Part shown: positions 1 through 8,632 of the stretch, piece after piece
How positions within the stretch are numbered: position 1 is the stretch's first letter
Layout of the letters: each line of letters opens with the position of its first letter
NCBI GenBank assembly: GCA_017511005.1
Contig: JAFWLP010000028.1
Span: 25,358-89,357 of the forward strand
DNA from: Clostridiales bacterium
GTDB lineage: Bacteria > Bacillota > Clostridia > Saccharofermentanales > Saccharofermentanaceae
Length of the DNA stretch: 64,000 bases
Reading direction: 5' to 3'
The notes under the pieces: generated by a model
What the model was told of the DNA's origin: nothing
What the model saw: only the letters and a program-made list of their open reading frames with translations
Database searches by the model: none
Made by a program: the position numbers and the translations under genes

Positions 1-23
1 GTTATGAACAGTTAAGACCCCTG

Positions 24-1184
24 CTATCCCTGAGGAATAAGATCGTTGAATTCTGACCTTATAAAAATCACATAGATATTAATTGAATTATCGCCGGCAT
101 CTTCGTCCATGGGATGACTGCCGTTGACATAAAGCCTGAGATCTTTATCGTAGTTGATGACCGAGCCGCTTTCGAAGTTGCCGGTCAATATCAGGACATC
201 ACATTTCTTGGCAGGCCCGTCATCGTCGTTGTAATCGCTCCAGCGGCCTTTGGCTCTGTCTGACCAGCCATAGTAAATGTTACCGTAAAGCCAGTCTTCG
301 AGGCCAAGCTCCTCTGCGGTCTTGGTCTCCATTTCCTCGTATGAGATGACCCTTCTGCCTTCGTCGGGCATTTGATCAGCAGTGAAGCGGTAAACATTGT
401 TGTAAAATTTCGAGCCGGTAGCGAGCTTCTCGAGAGTATCAAAGTCATTGTCGCTAGTACCTCTTTCGCCGTCGGAGTGATAACAGTCAATGAAGACAAA
501 TTCAGGATCGTCGTCATATTCCCCCTTTATCAGTTTGTCTGTTATGTAACTTTCAGACAGCGTCCAGTTGCAGAACACGTTGAACTGCAGATCTGTTCTG
601 ACGCCGTTGATTTCAACAGGATAAGTCACCTCTTTCATGCTGCTGTAATGAGTCTTTCCGTTCTTTGCCGAGAAGACATCATAACCGCCGAAGGTGCTCT
701 TGAACGCAACGTAAGGAGCTTCCCCCGACAGCCCCCCTGCCATCGGGAAATCAGAATCCCAGTCGCTGTTCCAGCCGTAGCCGTTCTCGAAAAGCTTATC
801 GTAACTGCACTCGCTGTAATCGTATACAGTAAGGAAATAGTAATCATGCACACCGCCGACACCGCCGGTTATCAGCTGTGCATCGTAAGTGATCGTATAA
901 GCTTTGCCGGGGGTAACATTGCAAAGACCGTCAGGAGAATACGGCGAACTATTCCCGTGCCTCATTATGTAGAGCATGACCTCGCCGTTTCCGTCTCTGT
1001 ATGCAATGAAATTATCGGTCTGATTTTCTTCAGTATGGTAATGGAAACCATCATATATACCGGGCGACGGATCCTCGTTGATATAAGGCTTGCCGCTGGT
1101 CTTATATTTGTTTCCGCTGCCACATGCGAATAGAGGCAGACACATTGCCGATATCAGGATAATAGCTGTGACTTGTTTTATCAT
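24..1184 (-). CDS. Putative lipoprotein of unknown function
   Basis: Predicted secreted lipoprotein of 386 residues. The N-terminus is a short basic region, a hydrophobic stretch and the lipobox LFAC, with the lipidated Cys near residue 21, so the mature protein should sit on the outer face of the membrane. The body is rich in Tyr, Asp and Gly, has no membrane segments, and looks beta-rich. I recognise no family. The start was placed at the ATG just before the signal peptide because a strong AGGGGGC ribosome site lies 7 bases upstream; a longer reading exists but puts 13 non-signal residues ahead of the signal. No same-strand neighbour lies within 100 bases, so it is probably monocistronic. 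Confidence 0.8.
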   Translation of the reverse strand: MIKQVTAIILISAMCLPLFACGSGNKYKTSGKPYINEDPSPGIYDGFHYHTEENQTDNFIAYRDGNGEVMLYIMRHGNSSPYSPDGLCNVTPGKAYTITYDAQLITGGVGGVHDYYFLTVYDYSECSYDKLFENGYGWNSDWDSDFPMAGGLSGEAPYVAFKSTFGGYDVFSAKNGKTHYSSMKEVTYPVEINGVRTDLQFNVFCNWTLSESYITDKLIKGEYDDDPEFVFIDCYHSDGERGTSDNDFDTLEKLATGSKFYNNVYRFTADQMPDEGRRVISYEEMETKTAEELGLEDWLYGNIYYGWSDRAKGRWSDYNDDDGPAKKCDVLILTGNFESGSVINYDKDLRLYVNGSHPMDEDAGDNSINIYVIFIRSEFNDLIPQG

Positions 1185-1320
1185 AGATCTGCCCCCTGAT
1201 AATAGATTAGCATCCCGTGTCATTATGGGTTAGGGACAAATTCTTATGTTTATACCGCCGAAATATATATGATTTGAAAGCTTTGATGAATGAGTTCCGC
1301 TAACAAAACACAGAAGATTA

Positions 1321-1605
1321 TTATTCTTCTGTTTCCTCCTCATCATCGTCTTCATCTTCTGCTTCCAGTTCATCAACGATTTTGCACAGTCTATCGAATT
1401 CCTCATCGGAATCAATACTGACTAATTCATCCCCTTCAGGTGTAGATACCAATTCAAATATATATGAATCTGTGTCATCTTCCAGATCATATGCAATTAC
1501 ATAAAGCTTTCCACCATCTTCAAAATGAGAAACAATTTCCACTTTAAGTGTTTCGCCTTCATCATCAACCATTTCAACTATTAACGGGTTATTTTTCTCT
1601 TCCAT
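1321..1605 (-). CDS. DUF1292 family small acidic protein
   Basis: A 94-residue cytoplasmic protein. The first 60 residues match the pattern of the DUF1292 (YrzB-like) family: a short beta-rich module containing VEMVDDEGETLKVEI, then YVIAYDLEDD, then a 'VSIDSDEEFD' stretch. The C-terminus is almost entirely Asp/Glu. In other Firmicutes these proteins often lie near the yrrL/mreB-type housekeeping genes and their role is unknown; that context is absent here. The start was chosen at the second of two close ATGs because GGAGG lies 7 bases upstream of it. The upstream gap to the next gene holds an unusual repeated hairpin (1698-1806). Confidence 0.75.
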   Translation of the reverse strand: MEEKNNPLIVEMVDDEGETLKVEIVSHFEDGGKLYVIAYDLEDDTDSYIFELVSTPEGDELVSIDSDEEFDRLCKIVDELEAEDEDDDEEETEE

Positions 1606-1697
1606 AGATTCCTCCATCAAATAAAGTATAAGTTGAATGAACCGCGAACACGGTGCATCGTTTAACAAGAATATTAATATACACCATTTCACATTTT

Positions 1698-1806
1698 ATC
1701 CGACTTTTCGAGTCAATAATCTCGGCAAAAAAGTCGGATTTCCGGATTTCCGACTATTTGTCCGAGTTTTTGAAGCGAAATAGTCGGCAAAAAAGTCGGA
1801 TTTTCC
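1698..1806. repeat. Two stem-loops built from a repeated AGTCGG motif
   Basis: An 11-bp perfect inverted repeat (ATCCGACTTTT at 1698-1708, AAAAGTCGGAT at 1729-1739) is followed by a second inverted repeat (CCGACTATTT at 1750-1759, AAATAGTCGG at 1778-1787). The string CGGCAAAAAAGTCGGATTT occurs twice, near 1723 and 1785. The element lies between divergent genes. It could be a regulatory site, a small dispersed repeat or a structured RNA. Nothing in it is coding. Confidence 0.6.
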
Positions 1807-1960
1807 GCAAGCCGATCAACGGCATACGGGCGGGTTCTAACGTTCCATTTATATCAATCTTCGAAAAATTTATATCGAATAACGATAAATTGTAATTGAA
1901 AAACAATATCAGCTGTGCTATGATATTCCCAACAGAGCAGCTAAGGAGGAGAAAAGATCC

Positions 1961-2443
1961 ATGAAGAATTGGAGTGTTCTGAAGACAGTGGTCATCACGA
2001 TCCTGTGCCTGATCTTTGCCGTTTTTCTTTATGGCTTTATCCAAATAGCCAGATATCTTCACAAGACACGAGTTATCGAGACTGAGCAATACTGTGCCGA
2101 GGCATTAATGCCTGCTTATGCTGATGTATCCGTAAGATATGGAATAGTTGATGGCGGTTACTACGCTTTCGAAACAAAGAAATATAAGAACTTAGATAAG
2201 CTCGGTGATGCTTTGCCGGCAGGCTGTAAACAGGCCGTCAAAGATGCTGTTGATAACGGTGTCGGTCTATATAAAACGGATATTAAAGACGAACCTGTCA
2301 CAAGGTATGAAGTGCCTGCAAAAGATCTTCCGCTGGTCCAAAGCAATTCCGAATCTCACTATGACTGCCATTATTGTGTTCTCGAATATCCTAACCATAC
2401 TTACCGGTTTGCGATAATTATCGAAATGCACACCACCCGTTAA
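1961..2443 (+). CDS. Membrane-anchored protein of unknown function
   Basis: A 160-residue protein with one N-terminal membrane segment (about residues 8-30, TVVITILCLIFAVFLYGF) and a soluble C-terminal region that should lie outside the cell. It carries CHYCVLEY near residue 145 and a basic AGCKQAVKDAV helix mid-chain. There is no lipobox. I do not recognise a family. The ribosome site AAGGAGG lies about 10 bases before the ATG and is convincing. The gene stands alone, with a 194-base gap before the next gene. Confidence 0.7.
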   Translation: MKNWSVLKTVVITILCLIFAVFLYGFIQIARYLHKTRVIETEQYCAEALMPAYADVSVRYGIVDGGYYAFETKKYKNLDKLGDALPAGCKQAVKDAVDNGVGLYKTDIKDEPVTRYEVPAKDLPLVQSNSESHYDCHYCVLEYPNHTYRFAIIIEMHTTR

Positions 2444-2637
2444 GCAGGTGTGATGACCAGAACTGTTGTAACCGTATTATCTCTTACAACAAGCCATTAT
2501 CTTAAGCCCAACTCCAACAATCTATAATTACACGGTGTTAGTGTCAGAGTTTGTCCGTTGTTGCACCGGGTTTTCGAGTGCTAACCTATAGATGACAAAA
2601 GGGGATATCTACGGAGATGCTTTGGGAGGATGATACC

Positions 2638-3558
2638 ATGGCAAGTCTCGAAAGTGTTTCGTACAAAAAGATAAGATGCAGGAAAAAGCCGGCAGCTTCG
2701 GATATTGTCTTCAACGTGTTCATCTATGGGATCTTCATTATTTTCGCGATAGTGATCATTTATCCGATCATCAACATGCTGGCATATTCTTTCAGCTACG
2801 GTGCTGATTCCTTAAAAGGAAGGATCTACATTTTCCCGCGCGTATGGTCATTGGAAACCTACAAAGATGTTCTGTTTGAAAGGAAGGGTCTCAGATACGG
2901 CGCTGTCACCACCATATCAAGAACAGTGATAGGAACGGCAGCGGGTGTATTTGCAAATGCTTTGCTCGCTTACATCATAAGCCGCAAGAATTCCATCTTT
3001 AAGCATGCTCTTTCATTGTTCTGGATCATCACGATATATGCTCAGGGCGGTCTTATCACGACATTGCTCCTGTATTGGAAAATGGGACTCAAAGATACTT
3101 TCTGGGTCTACGTTATCCCGGGGCTTGTCAGTGGTATATATTTGCTCGTTATGAGAACGTATATGAAGAGCATTCCGGATTCGCTTGAAGAATCGGCAAA
3201 GCTTGAAGGCGCAGGTTTTATGCGGATCTTCTGGAGCATCATCTCCCCTATATGTAAACCTGTTTATGCCGCGATCGCGGTCTTCATTGCCACGACACAT
3301 TGGAACTCGTGGTTCGACGCAATGATATACAACAGATTCAATCCTGAGTACACAACCCTGCAGTACGAATTGATGAAGATAATAACTTATGTCAGTGGAG
3401 GTGTTATTACAGAGAACTCACCCCGGCCCTACCCTGTCTCCGTTATAACACTCAGGGCAGCCGTGTCGGTCCTCACGATGCTTCCAATTCTCATCATCTA
3501 TCCGTTTTTCCAGAAATACTACGTTGCCGGGCTTACGATAAGAGGAATTAAGGATTAA
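2638..3558 (+). CDS. ABC transporter permease, LplC/YtcP-like
   Basis: Integral membrane subunit (306 residues) of a carbohydrate-type ABC importer, MalG/LplC class. Six membrane segments are expected; the cytoplasmic coupling loop is visible as ESAKLEGAGFMRIFWSI followed by SPICKPV, a match to the EAA motif that docks the ATPase. The C-terminal KYYVAGLTIRGIKD is typical of LplC-type permeases. The start was set at the second ATG because GGGAGG lies 8 bases upstream; the earlier in-frame ATG (2617) has a ribosome site almost touching it. Oddly, no binding protein, second permease or ATPase is next to it. It must either work with components encoded elsewhere or be a remnant of a larger locus. 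Confidence 0.85.
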   Translation: MASLESVSYKKIRCRKKPAASDIVFNVFIYGIFIIFAIVIIYPIINMLAYSFSYGADSLKGRIYIFPRVWSLETYKDVLFERKGLRYGAVTTISRTVIGTAAGVFANALLAYIISRKNSIFKHALSLFWIITIYAQGGLITTLLLYWKMGLKDTFWVYVIPGLVSGIYLLVMRTYMKSIPDSLEESAKLEGAGFMRIFWSIISPICKPVYAAIAVFIATTHWNSWFDAMIYNRFNPEYTTLQYELMKIITYVSGGVITENSPRPYPVSVITLRAAVSVLTMLPILIIYPFFQKYYVAGLTIRGIKD

Positions 3559-3765
3559 GAGGCTGTTTGGTTTTAAGACTTCAACCATCACCCCGCATTT
3601 TAAACAACACTAGTGCACGAATTATCGTTTTCATGCACTACTGTTGCGTATCTTTCGGGTCCGTAGTGCATTTTTCGGATTTCTCGAAAACTTTTAAGTT
3701 CATTTTAGGTTCGGGTGTAATAATGACATCAGTTTAGCAAACAAGTCTTCATTACATCCCCCTCC

Positions 3766-3794
3766 AAAAGCCCGGATTACAGCATCCGGGTTTT
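3766..3794. terminator. Bidirectional rho-independent terminator
   Basis: A 7-bp GC-rich stem (CCCGGAT / ATCCGGG) with a 6-base loop is flanked by AAAA on the left and TTTT on the right. It therefore can end transcription of both the permease on the + strand and the HTH gene on the - strand, which converge here. Confidence 0.75.
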
Positions 3795-3844
3795 AACTTT
3801 TTCATTTTTTAGCGACATATACGCAGAACTGTTTTGATAATGCT

Positions 3845-4513
3845 TCAGTTTCTTCTTTTGCAGCGTTTCAGCATCTCGTCAGCGTCCCTGAAGCCACGTA
3901 CTTTCTCCAGTTCAGTCACAGCGCTTTTGTAAGCCTTATTGTCAAAGAAATGCTTGCCCCTGCAGTAGATCTCGAGCTGCTCGGCTTTTGACTGTCCCTC
4001 ATTGCAGACCTTGACAAGCTCGGCAGAGATCGCATCGTTAAACTTATTGCACTCGATTATGGCTTGCCTGAAAAGAAGATTCGCTTCATCCGCCGAAGCA
4101 AGATCCGTCTTTCTGTCCAGGATCCTATTAGCTTTGGTGATGGTTGCAATTACACCGGCATACTTGGGATACAGCTCGGAAATGGACCACTTATTTCCGC
4201 AATTTGCGCATCTGCATGTCCCGTCGGTATAGTTATAATCCAGGTCTCCCCCGCAGATCTTGCAATTGAATGATATCTTATCTGTAGCCACAGGATTACT
4301 GTTGTCGGCTGTCTCATCTTCCAATAATGAATCCACGGTAACATCGTAAAAATCCGCGATCTTAACGATCATCTTATATTCCAGCGGCAGGCGGCCTGCC
4401 TCCCACATATAAACAGCAATTGCCGTAACACCCAAGGCTTCGGCAAGTGCTTCCTGGGTGATCGAGTGCTTTTCTCTCAGCTTCTTTAAGTTCTCGGCTA
4501 ATATAGTATCCAT
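3845..4513 (-). CDS. HTH (XRE) regulator with zinc ribbon
   Basis: A 222-residue probable transcription regulator. Residues about 5-60 form a Cro/C1-type helix-turn-helix (ENLKKLREKHSITQEALAEAL, then VTAIAVYMWEAGRLPL). Residues about 85-110 hold a zinc ribbon with two CxxC knuckles (CKIC and CANC). The C-terminal half is helical and contains a segment like the single tetratricopeptide-type repeat seen in zinc-ribbon proteins (YCRGKHFFDNKAYKSAV). The ATG was preferred over an upstream GTG because AGGAG lies 8 bases before it. The divergent gene (4713) and this one share a 199-base region, so auto-regulation or regulation of the lipoprotein is possible but not shown. Confidence 0.85.
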   Translation of the reverse strand: MDTILAENLKKLREKHSITQEALAEALGVTAIAVYMWEAGRLPLEYKMIVKIADFYDVTVDSLLEDETADNSNPVATDKISFNCKICGGDLDYNYTDGTCRCANCGNKWSISELYPKYAGVIATITKANRILDRKTDLASADEANLLFRQAIIECNKFNDAISAELVKVCNEGQSKAEQLEIYCRGKHFFDNKAYKSAVTELEKVRGFRDADEMLKRCKRRN

Positions 4514-4712
4514 TTTGAACACTCCTGTGCGCTGTCATCTCATATTATGATAAATGAACAGAGCCATTTTGACCACCCCGCCGAATCCGGTGCGAAGCAT
4601 CAACTTTTTTGACAGCTTTTCTTTGCATTTGCCGCGAAAATAGGTTACCATTCTCGGCACAAAGACATATGACGGCATGAGATTAAAGTAAGCCGGGAAG
4701 GAATAAACAGGA

Positions 4713-5108
4713 ATGGGCAGGAAAGTTATAGCAGTATTGGTCATGCTGGTTCTCAGCATCATGGTGTTTACCGGCTGCGGTGAAAAAGGGATAGAAGGAA
4801 CGTGGGTCCTGGCAGAAGAGCTCATGGCTGACGGTACAAAAATAACCAAGAAAGAACTTGAAGAGATTGCTATCTCCGAGACCTATGTGATCAAAGATGA
4901 TACCGTAACCTACACTTTGGAGATGGATACGCTTTCAAAGCCTGTCACCATTGAATACAAGCTCGAAGATCTTGGCAACAACATGTACAATTTCAACATC
5001 CCGAACGGCAGGTTTACTTTTGCCACTGCCGTGGTCGACGGCAACACCATGTACTATTATGTGGGTGAAGACGACGAGGCAATGAAGATGATATTCAAGA
5101 GAAAATAA
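4713..5108 (+). CDS. Small lipoprotein, lipocalin-like
   Basis: A 131-residue predicted lipoprotein: signal peptide with lipobox FTGC (Cys near residue 22), then a short beta-rich domain beginning GIEGTWVLAEE. The pattern 'I.GTW.....' followed by alternating strands is like the lipocalin-type domains found on Gram-positive lipoproteins; I infer this from the pattern only. It overlaps functionally with the next gene, whose ATG starts one base after this stop codon, so they are co-transcribed. Confidence 0.75.
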   Translation: MGRKVIAVLVMLVLSIMVFTGCGEKGIEGTWVLAEELMADGTKITKKELEEIAISETYVIKDDTVTYTLEMDTLSKPVTIEYKLEDLGNNMYNFNIPNGRFTFATAVVDGNTMYYYVGEDDEAMKMIFKRK

Positions 5109-5109
5109 C

Positions 5110-5802
5110 ATGAACGGGATATTGGCAGATAAGAAAGTCATATTTTTCGATGTCGGATATACCATAGACTATCCTGCCTCAGGAGACTGGATGTTCACCC
5201 GCAGATTCGATGAGATCGCGGGCGAACGCATCAGGAAATGTTCTGAGGACCGGATACTTCAAGCCCAAAGATCAGGAATAGAATTCCTTGAGAGGCATCA
5301 CTTAATCCGCGATGAGCAGGAAGAGCTCGAGAATCTGTATCAATTCTACAGGATCATTTCTGACGAACTTGATCTGGGAATGACATCAGATGAGCTTAAG
5401 GCCATTGCTTCCGACCGCACATACAACATGGATAACTATGTAATCTATCCGGACGCGAAGAATGTCATCGAGGAGCTCAGCAAGACATTCCGGCTCGGGA
5501 TCATTTCTGATACTTGGCCGAGCATCAACCATCAGCTCAGTGCATTGGGCGTTTTGCAGTATTTTTCATTTGCCACGTACAGTTTCGAACTCGGAGTTTT
5601 CAAGCCTGATCCGGGGATGTATCAGGACGCACTCAGGAAATGCGGTTGTGACGCAAAAGAAACCGTCTTTATCGACGACAGTCCCGTGAATCTTGCCGGA
5701 GCTGCCTCAGTAGGCATCACGCCGGTCCTGATCGCCGCAAACCCCGCATCTGATGTTGAGACACCGTACCTAAAGATACATTCTCTTTCAGAACTTTTGT
5801 AA
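5110..5802 (+). CDS. HAD-superfamily hydrolase
   Basis: A 230-residue cytoplasmic haloacid dehalogenase-like protein. Motif I is FFDVGYTID with the nucleophile Asp14; the residue two after it is Gly, not the Asp used as acid/base by most phosphatases in the family, so the reaction may not be ordinary phosphate-ester hydrolysis. Motif II is GIISDT, the Lys of motif III is in FKPDPGMY, and motif IV is FIDDSPVN. The helical cap lies between motifs I and II (C1 type). The ATG follows the preceding stop by one base and has only a weak ribosome site, suggesting translational coupling. Substrate unknown. Confidence 0.85.
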   Translation: MNGILADKKVIFFDVGYTIDYPASGDWMFTRRFDEIAGERIRKCSEDRILQAQRSGIEFLERHHLIRDEQEELENLYQFYRIISDELDLGMTSDELKAIASDRTYNMDNYVIYPDAKNVIEELSKTFRLGIISDTWPSINHQLSALGVLQYFSFATYSFELGVFKPDPGMYQDALRKCGCDAKETVFIDDSPVNLAGAASVGITPVLIAANPASDVETPYLKIHSLSELL

Positions 5803-5869
5803 GATTATATTTGTGCGGAATCAGTCTTTTTTCCGTTCAAATATCAGGTTTAAAATCAGCTGACCATTT

Positions 5870-5983
5870 CTTTTCCTGAAGATTTCCTGTTTTTCTTTTT
5901 TCGGGAAATGATTTTGGTAATTTGACGGTATTTTTCCAAGATCATTACCAAAATCCGGCCATTCAGGAAATCTTTAAGAAAAG
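5870..5983. repeat. Nested 114-bp inverted repeat between convergent genes
   Basis: Outer arms of 20 bp (5870-5889 and 5964-5983) pair with two mismatches, and inner arms of 12 bp (GATTTTGGTAAT at 5910-5921, ATTACCAAAATC at 5944-5955) pair perfectly. The element fills the gap between a + strand and a - strand gene. It may act as a two-way transcription stop, but it is far larger than an ordinary terminator and could be a small mobile palindromic element or a structured RNA. Confidence 0.7.
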
Positions 5984-6081
5984 GTGAACCTTACACTTTC
6001 TGACAGACTTCCCACAAAAAAGCCTGAAAAAAGAAAATACATACAATTTCACTACCGTTAATCAATTCACAACGACTGTTT

Positions 6082-7155
6082 TCACTCATATCTGAACTCA
6101 TGTTCCCCGGCCGAATCCTTGTAATAGATGACGTTCTTTTCCGTGTCATAGCCTGTGCAGTATGAGCCGTCAGGCAGGCGGTAAGAATCGTCACGGGCAA
6201 CGAACTCATATTCCCTGCACTCATTCGCATAGATGACGTGGAGCAGCGGTACCTCAAGCTCGTCATAGATATAGCCTGCGGCATCACGGTCACTGTCAGT
6301 CATTAGGAAATAATCAAGAGAGACTTCCTGCATACCGGTCTCAGATAATAAGGCCGCAGTAACGTCTATGTGATAGTTCTCGCCGTTGATGTTGACAAAT
6401 GTCCATGCGTGATAGCCTGCACTTGATGCTATGCCGTCATTCTGAACCGCGATCGCATCCACACCGCACTGCATCAGCAGATATGCATACAATGTGCCTA
6501 TCTCATTGCATATCCCTTTCTTCAATCTGAAGCATGAATAGCAGGCTCCGTCATCTGACTGCCCGACCTCATCCATGTGATCATACTGATAGTTGGAAGA
6601 CATGTAATCGTAGAGAACGAGGCATTTCTCGAGATCCGTGTAATATGATCTGACATTACTGTTCAGTATATCCGTTATCTCACGCATGAAAGCTTCCTGC
6701 CTTTCCAGATATTCTCCGACAGGGATCTCATAACGGATGTGTCCCGTACCGTTCTCGTAACCGGCATCGCCAAAATCATTATTGCGTATGATCTGTTTGC
6801 ATGCGACAGGATACAGCTCATCCAGTGTCGCCGGTTCCATGCAGAATTCATAAGCCTCTTTGCTCGGGCATTCGAAAGTATCCCTGCCTTCACTCAGCGC
6901 GTCACAGAGATTGAAGAATGCATCGCGGTAATCTTCCGGATAGCAGATCTCAAGGAATGATGAATATGCGTGCGGATTGAAAACGAACGGTTCGTCCTCA
7001 CTTGCATCTCTCAAAGTAATGTTCCCCGCCGTTACATTTTCGCTTATCACGGCAGGATCAGTAAGAGAATCAGACGTCATAGCCGTTCCGCACCCCGGCA
7101 AAAGAAGTGCCGCGGCAAGCAACGCTGACATCAATCCGGCTCTTGCCCTGAACAT
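6082..7155 (-). CDS. Transglutaminase-like lipoprotein
   Basis: A 357-residue exported lipoprotein (lipobox LPGC near residue 22) with a transglutaminase-like cysteine-peptidase domain. The triad is visible: Cys216 in GICNEIG, His249 in GYHAWTFV, Asp264 in YHIDVT. Members of this fold act as peptidases, amidases or cross-linking enzymes on surface proteins or cell wall; the substrate here is unknown. The region before the domain (residues 60-200) is helical and also present in the paralogue at 39926-41002, with the same PHxYSxxL opening. The ATG was chosen because it overlaps closely with the upstream lipoprotein stop (one base apart), implying a two-gene operon. The ribosome site is weak, consistent with coupling. 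Confidence 0.85.
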   Translation of the reverse strand: MFRARAGLMSALLAAALLLPGCGTAMTSDSLTDPAVISENVTAGNITLRDASEDEPFVFNPHAYSSFLEICYPEDYRDAFFNLCDALSEGRDTFECPSKEAYEFCMEPATLDELYPVACKQIIRNNDFGDAGYENGTGHIRYEIPVGEYLERQEAFMREITDILNSNVRSYYTDLEKCLVLYDYMSSNYQYDHMDEVGQSDDGACYSCFRLKKGICNEIGTLYAYLLMQCGVDAIAVQNDGIASSAGYHAWTFVNINGENYHIDVTAALLSETGMQEVSLDYFLMTDSDRDAAGYIYDELEVPLLHVIYANECREYEFVARDDSYRLPDGSYCTGYDTEKNVIYYKDSAGEHEFRYE

Positions 7156-7156
7156 G

Positions 7157-7630
7157 TTAGATCTGATTAATGTCAAATACCAGGTTCTCACCGTCGAAAA
7201 CAGCATAATAAACATTAACTGTCTTGTAGTTATCTTTTATGAAATCATTGCTACTGTACCAGGGACCCTCACCGATGACGCTGTCATCAACCTTGTCGAA
7301 TTCAAACTCCGGAGCCGGGATCTCCTCCCATTCGTACTCATTCCAAAGCCTTTCGGCTTCATCATCCGTAAGATAGACTATTCCCCTGAACCTGAAATCG
7401 TGCGGTCCGATACCATCGAATATTCCTGCCGTAAATGTCACCCGTTCGTATTCGACGCGCTCATAATCCTCAACAGACTCCATGTATCTGTCCATTATCG
7501 AAGTATCCGTCAGAAGATCAACAACCTTCTTCATCTCACCGTTCCTGGATCTCCGACATCCCGCGAAAAGACTGACGGCCATAACCGCTATCAGCAGGAT
7601 ACCTGCCTTCTTTATCCCTATCTTTCCCAT
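7157..7630 (-). CDS. Lipoprotein, partner of transglutaminase-like gene
   Basis: A 157-residue predicted lipoprotein (hydrophobic segment ILLIAVMAVSLFAGC, Cys near residue 25). The mature part is acidic and beta-rich with no family I recognise. The start was placed at the ATG preceded by AAGGGA rather than the earlier ATG, which lacks a ribosome site. Its stop codon lies one base before the start of the transglutaminase-like lipoprotein, so the two are probably made together and may act together at the cell surface. Confidence 0.7.
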   Translation of the reverse strand: MGKIGIKKAGILLIAVMAVSLFAGCRRSRNGEMKKVVDLLTDTSIMDRYMESVEDYERVEYERVTFTAGIFDGIGPHDFRFRGIVYLTDDEAERLWNEYEWEEIPAPEFEFDKVDDSVIGEGPWYSSNDFIKDNYKTVNVYYAVFDGENLVFDINQI

Positions 7631-7788
7631 ATTACATAATCCCTTCATTTATTTGCTCAATGTCAAGATTATAAAGAAATGACTCATCATGAAAAGATGA
7701 TAATCTAGTTAATTCTATGGTAAATGCGCCGTGAAGATCAGCCTGAATGCCTCTCCCCTTCAGCCGCCGCACCTGCGTCACCGTATAA

Positions 7789-8556
7789 TCAGAGTTCCAG
7801 GTCCTTAACCCTTTTCTGCTTGATATCGGCCAACTTCTTCCTCAGAGTCTTCAGCTGTTTTTTATGGATGCACAGCTTTTCCTTACAGTTGGCACATCCG
7901 AGATAGCCGTTTGTCTCTTCCGAGAACCGCTCGGGATAGTGATAGAACGTCAGTTCCCAACGGAGAGTAAGAATAAATGCCATTCCTAACAGCACCCAGC
8001 CGTACCACCTGTTAACAAAGAACAGAGGCGTAAACATCATGGCATAGTCCCAATTGTAGATACGGCACGTGGCGCAGCACTTGTTGTGCAGAAACCACGT
8101 CTGGAACGGACAGAAGAACAGTATGCAGATCAAATCGCATATAGAATAAAAAGCCGCTATCAGGATCATAATCCCGTCATCGAATATCTGATACCTGTGC
8201 AGCAGCCCGAAAACACAGTTCAGCCCGATCCATACCAGCGCCACGAGCACAATGCCGTGATTGTCTTCTATGATGATATTGGTCTTTCCTGTCTTGACAT
8301 AATTGCGCTTGAACTGTTTCTGGCAGCCGGGACTCTCAAGGGCACTCGGAAAGAAGCGGAGCGTCATCTCGATGATGAACATAACAAAGATGACGATGAC
8401 AGCGATCTCCTCGATGACATTTGACTTGAAGATATCGACCCCGTCCATGATCTTATGGGAAATGTATTGATAAAGCAGCACCAGAAATATCCCGCTCCTT
8501 ATGACGAGCCGGACATAATGATATATGCCTACCTTTGTAATCTTCGCCTTACCCAC
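7789..8556 (-). CDS. Multi-pass membrane protein with Cys clusters
   Basis: A 255-residue integral membrane protein with about five hydrophobic segments (residues 15-32, 50-68, 100-120, 127-148 and 172-190). Cytoplasmic or loop Cys are grouped: CPFQTWFLHNKCCATC mid-chain and CANCKEKLC near the C-terminus, followed by a Lys-rich helical tail. The Cys clusters suggest bound metal (zinc or iron-sulfur), which is inference. I do not recognise an assigned family. The gene stands alone; its 3' neighbour begins 158 bases away. Confidence 0.7.
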   Translation of the reverse strand: MGKAKITKVGIYHYVRLVIRSGIFLVLLYQYISHKIMDGVDIFKSNVIEEIAVIVIFVMFIIEMTLRFFPSALESPGCQKQFKRNYVKTGKTNIIIEDNHGIVLVALVWIGLNCVFGLLHRYQIFDDGIMILIAAFYSICDLICILFFCPFQTWFLHNKCCATCRIYNWDYAMMFTPLFFVNRWYGWVLLGMAFILTLRWELTFYHYPERFSEETNGYLGCANCKEKLCIHKKQLKTLRKKLADIKQKRVKDLEL

Positions 8557-8632
8557 TCTGAGCCTCTAAAACACTCACGTTGTCAGTTATTATACTATGC
8601 AATCATTCCCTACGCTAAAACAACCCGTAAAA

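Noticed and set aside
372-1133. 253-codon open frame opposite the first lipoprotein
   Set aside because: No start signal, and the other strand has a clear signal peptide and ribosome site.
4609-4641. TTGACA as a -35 for the lipoprotein at 4713
   Set aside because: No acceptable -10 at 16-18 bases.
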